Assembly (NCBI RefSeq): GCF_000715075.1
Contig: NC_134082.1
Location: forward strand, 194,421,948-194,485,947
DNA: 64,000 nt
Reading direction: 5' to 3'
Source: Nicotiana tabacum
Taxonomy: Eukaryota; Streptophyta; Magnoliopsida; Solanales; Solanaceae
A model generated the notes under the pieces. That model did no database searches. It had not been told where the DNA came from and worked only from the letters and a program-made list of their open reading frames with translations. A program made the translations under genes and the position numbers. Below are positions 60,247-64,000 of the stretch, piece by piece; within the stretch, counting starts at the first letter, position 1, and each line of letters opens with the position of its first letter.

Positions 60247-60585
60247 TCAAAAGTTAAGGACACTTGGTCCTGAACTTATACTAACAAGCTCAAAAGTTAA
60301 GGATTATAGGTTCTGAACTTACAGTTACAAGTTCAAAAGTTAAGGACAATAGGTCCTAAAGTCTTGAACTTAGACTAACAAGTTCAAAAGTTAAGGAAAA
60401 GTAGTCCTTAACTTAGAGTTACAAGCACAGAAATTAAGAACGGGTGGTCCTGAACTTCGAGTTCCAAGTTCAAAAGTTAAGGACATATAGTCCTGAACTT
60501 AGAGTTACAAGTTCAAAAGTTAAGGACATGTAGTCCTGAATTTAGAGTTACAAGTTCAAAAGTTAAGGACATTTGGTCCTGAACT
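60242..60585. repeat. Tandem array of about 43-bp units, each able to form a hairpin (8 units)
   Basis: Each unit reads AAGTTCAAAAGTTAAGGAC, a short spacer, then GTCCTGAACTT. The outer parts are complementary (AAGTTCA with TGAACTT; GGAC with GTCC), so each unit can fold by itself. Linkers between units are (A/C)TA(A/G)(T/A)TAC-like. Confidence 0.9.
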
Positions 60586-61429
60586 TTATGAGCAGAAAGG
60601 GTGTTTTCGTCCGGGCAGGTAAAGTTTATTAAAGTAATGGCTAAAGACTAAAGACATTTTAAACAGTGGCTTAAAAGTAAATACATGTATTATTAGTGGT
60701 TACCCGTGCACTTTCCCCTATTTTTTGCTAGGACAATTGCCAAAATAGCTTAAACATTCAAAAATAGCTTAACAATTCAAAGATCATAATACCTCATATA
60801 ACATTTATTTGGAGTGAAAAAAATAAGGAGTTGCAAAAAGGTAGAAGGTATTTCCTGGATCAAGAAGAGTAAGAAATCGGCGGGAAGCAGGAGTGAGGTC
60901 TACTATATTTTCAAATTAGATTTGTCATATCTTCAAAATAAGATGGATAGGAGAAATATACGTCAGTTTCTTCTCTTTCACTCGCTTGACATTTAGTTCC
61001 GATGAATACGCAGAATTGGTTGCTCATTTTCCCATTGTAAACATAAGGTCCAATATCAAAAAGAGAAAGTAGTTGATATATGTGGAGAGAATCGGGAGAG
61101 AAGAGGAAATAGGAGAGGAAAAAGAAAAAGGGTGTAACTAAATCCATTGATTGAAGACACAAATAATGGATTGGGAGGTGGATTGTATATATTTTGTAAC
61201 TAAAATATGTTTAGGTTGGATAAATACCAATACATGGACATTTTTCGTAATAATATTTCAAATAGTGTATAGGAATGAAAAAATTCCGATGAGTAGATTT
61301 TTTTCGTAAGGCCCAAAAAGAGGGTTCCCGACAGTTTTTAGCACGTGAGTCACTAATGAATCCATGTGAGTGCACAAAAGCTATAAATCTACTTGCTTTT
61401 TTTTTTTGTCAGAAAGTTAACATATATTA
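60586..61429. other. Unassigned AT-rich region
   Basis: No gene recognised. The minus-strand frame at 60911-61162 (83 codons, hydrophobic start) has no known domain. Words such as CCCGTGCACTTTCCCCTATTTTTTG (60700-60726) look like the end of a repeat. Confidence 0.4.
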
Positions 61430-61432
61430 CTA

Positions 61433-61812
61433 GTGAATACGTACAGAGGGTTGGGGTCTAACTGGCTCCCTATTACAAGTCATGGTGCTAGATTCAAGCC
61501 ATAAGTTACTACTACTATTTACAGTTTTCATGGTCATCCTATTGGAATTATCATCATGACAACTAATTACATCATAGGATAGTTGAGTCATGTTGCCACT
61601 ATCATTATGCCAAGAATTTTGCTGGCCTGATTGACTCTGATCCATATAGGCCTTGTCTCTTTCAAAAACCGGTGCAACAAAAATGGGAACAGCTTCAAAC
61701 ACTCTTGGCAACCATGCATCTCCGAAATTGTGGCCTACTTTAGCTAGTTGGTCTGCTACCATATTTTGCTCTCAGTACGCATGTTTAACTGCTGGGTTAC
61801 CTAGTAGGCCCA
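61433..61812 (-). pseudogene. LINE-type RNase H domain remnant
   Basis: The minus strand reads KHAY, a stop, EQNMVADQLAKVGHNFGDAW, then LPRVFEAVPIFVAPVFERDK. The N-x-VAD-x-LAK motif is the last helix of the RNase H domain found at the end of plant LINE polyproteins. The frame stays open to 61433 but upstream it is cut by a nonsense codon and then by the hAT end at 61816. Confidence 0.55.
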
Positions 61813-61815
61813 TAT

Positions 61816-64000
61816 TAGGGGTGGACGTTCGGTATTTCGATTCGGTATTTAAAAATTTTGGTTCGGTATTCGGTTTATCAATTGTGTATACCAAATACCA
61901 TACCAAAATATTTTGGTACGGTTCGGTATTTCTTATTTTGGTTCGGTACGGTTTCGGTTTAACAATCAATGAATAATCAATGCTAACAGTGCACATGCAC
62001 AATTGAAATTTTCACTCTAAAAGAATCTGTTTTCCGATATATAATAGTGCACAACTACACATGGCTGATCTGAATCTGATGGCACATGCACAATTGAATA
62101 AGTGAAAAGCAAAAGCTGAACAAGACAACAACTTCTTTACAATCTGCAGTTGCACGCCAGTATACTGTATATCATATTATACAATATTACAATCTGCATT
62201 CTGCAAGCCAGTATTAGTATACAAGTGAAAAGCAAAAGCTGGCCAACTGCACAATGCATATTACACAACTATATCAAACAACTTAAACACAGTTGACAGT
62301 TCAATACTGCAATCAACTGCACATTACACAACTTAACACTTAACACAGTACACAATTGAATCTGTACACAACTACACAATACATTACACAACTTAACACT
62401 TAACACAGTACACAGCCAAATCTGTACACAACTATACATTACACAACTTAATACTTAACACTTAAACACAGTGCAATAAAAACACAGTGTAACAAAAACA
62501 GTCTTAACACTTAAACACAGTGCAACTGGCCAACTGCAACAGTCTTAACAGTCTTAACACTTAAACAGTTAAACATAGTGCAACAAAAACAGAGAGGGCA
62601 TCCCTCAACAAATAGTCTTAATTCTTAAACATGAATTCCAGGAAGACGCGCAAGACAACGCTTAATATGCTTCCTTAAACCAATTGTTCCATTCCTCTTT
62701 GGATTAACATTATATACTTGACCACAATATTTGCACTCTACTTTGCGAACTTCTCCGTTATCTTCTTTCACCACAAATTATTCCTAAATAACGGAGCATT
62801 GAGCAGGAGCACGGGGCATGATTGCATTCAGAACACCTACACAACATGTAACAAGCATCTGCAGAACAAGCTATGTAACAAGCATCTGCAGAACACCTGA
62901 ACAGCCAAACCATCTGCAGAACACCTGAACAGCCAAACATTTACACACTGCCAAGCTGCAATTGTAACTAAGATGCAGCAGCAACATCAGGAACACCTGA
63001 ATAGCCAATTGCACTGTGCCAATTATATTCACACACTGCCAATGCCAAGAACACCTGAACAACCAAACCATAAACACAAATACACAACATTCAACAAGTT
63101 TGAGGTCTTGCAGCAGCTAAAAGATGCTAACAGTAACACAATATTGAGTCCATTAGCCCGCAGATTAACATATAGTCATATATCAGTCTGAATAAAATTG
63201 AAGATTCCACCAAGTCTAAAGAAGATTTTAACAAAATAGAAAGAGAAAACAAAATCTTTTTGTAATCATCTTAGTACAGTTTCTATCCAGTTAATATGAT
63301 CTATCCAAAATTAATCAGAGTACTATGTCCATTGCTAAAGAATAGAGAGCAGCAACAGCAGAAATTAGTACAGTTTCTATCCAGTTAGCTCTAGTAAGAT
63401 ACAATTACTACAGTTTGTGCAACGGGCTACATAAATTAGGTTCCAGAATCATTTTCCTGTATCAGTTACTTCAATCAATATCTATACACAACTGCCAACG
63501 TTTACTGCTAAAGAAATTTCACGAAACTACTATCTTCATTCCCTGTTCTACTGCTATACCTTATAGGATTCTCATATGTCAACCTACTTTATACCTAATC
63601 AAACACTTGATCCAAGAAAATGAGTTTCGAATATAAAATTAATCTTCGCTAAAGAACATCGCTAGAAATCTTCATCAAATTCATTTCCATCGCTAGAAAA
63701 TAGAAATCGCTAGAAAGTAGAAACATACCTTTGAAAATTGAAACTATCCCAAGTTCGCAACAGCAGCATCTTCGTTTGCCCGGAATTTGTGAGGAGTAAG
63801 GACTGAGGAGTGAGGAGTCGGAGCTCGAAAGTCGGAAATCGCCAGGAAGTCGGAAATCGCCAAATCGCCGCTCAACTGTATTGTAATCTAAATTGCTAAA
63901 TGCTAATGCCCTAACCACTAACCAGTAACCAGCTAACCTTTAGAGTTTAGGCTTGGGCTTGGGCATAAGAATTAAGATAGGCTTGGGCGTTTGGGGCTGG
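61816..64000 (-). mobile_element. Decayed hAT transposon, runs off the right edge
   Basis: The left end starts TAGGGGTGGACGTTCGGTAT, a hAT-like terminus, and is followed by GGTTCGGTATT-rich subterminal repeats (61830-61960). Inside are imperfect tandem words (CACAACTTAACACTTAACAC at 62262-62600; CTGCAGAACACCTGAACAGC at 62885-63060) and a BED finger exon (62627-62790, minus). The right terminus and 8-bp duplication lie outside the window. Most of the transposase is missing. Confidence 0.65.
62627..62790 (-). pseudogene. BED-type zinc finger of a hAT transposase
   Basis: The minus strand reads FVVKEDNGEVRKVECKYCGQ, then VYNVNPKRNGTIGLRKHIKR and C. The CxxC pair and the HxxxC pair fit a BED finger that binds transposon ends. 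Two stop codons just upstream (before FVVKED) and a stop soon after (LPGIHV) leave no usable protein. Confidence 0.82.

Overview
The window is plant nuclear DNA, most likely from a Solanaceae species; Nicotiana is plausible but not proven. Evidence for this is intron-containing plant genes, very long Tat/Ogre-type Ty3 retrotransposon LTRs (about 4 kb), an Au-type SINE, and nuclear copies of plastid DNA. No bacterial features are present.

Bases 1-41226 are nested giant LTR retrotransposons of one Tat/Ogre-like superfamily. Three elements can be separated. Element T (+ strand, 30731-41226) carries a decayed pol with reverse transcriptase, two RNase H domains and integrase, a 3' UTR with a minisatellite, and a 4.1 kb 3' LTR. 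Element R (- strand) has its 5' LTR at 26901-30730, its interior at 18882-26900 and 2095-2715, and its 3' LTR from 2094 running off the left edge; it sits inside T's pol. Element F (+ strand, 2716-18881) has two near-identical LTRs of about 4.55 kb and a 7 kb interior with no recognisable gag or pol; it lies inside R. F and R look like large non-autonomous derivatives that share primer site, polypurine tract and repeated internal blocks, and could be moved by proteins of T-type relatives. Each has tandem arrays in its 3' UTR, and all the arrays appear to grow from one core motif.

Bases 41227-42671 are a decayed Ty1/copia pol end plus a short LTR. The next part is gene-bearing: a pectin methylesterase (45929-48265, +, two exons), a nuclear transport factor 2 (49414-49982, -, two exons), an intronless OST3/OST6 oligosaccharyltransferase subunit (52390-53424, -), and an intronless P-class PPR protein (55966-57723, -). 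Small elements lie between them: a MITE with a perfect 9-bp target duplication, an Au SINE fragment and a hAT-like inverted repeat. The four genes show no sign of acting together; they are ordinary cell-wall, nuclear-import, ER-glycosylation and organelle-RNA genes.

Bases 57724-64000 are a mosaic of repeats: duplicated AT-rich units, a plastid-derived patchwork (trnS-GCU, psbI, psaB and a further fragment), two exons of an HD-ZIP IV homeobox gene with their intron kept, an array of hairpin-forming 43-bp units, a LINE-type RNase H remnant, and a hAT element with a broken BED zinc finger that runs off the right edge.

All identifications come from reading sequence and from memory of families. 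No alignment or database search was run; repeat counts and divergences are by eye.
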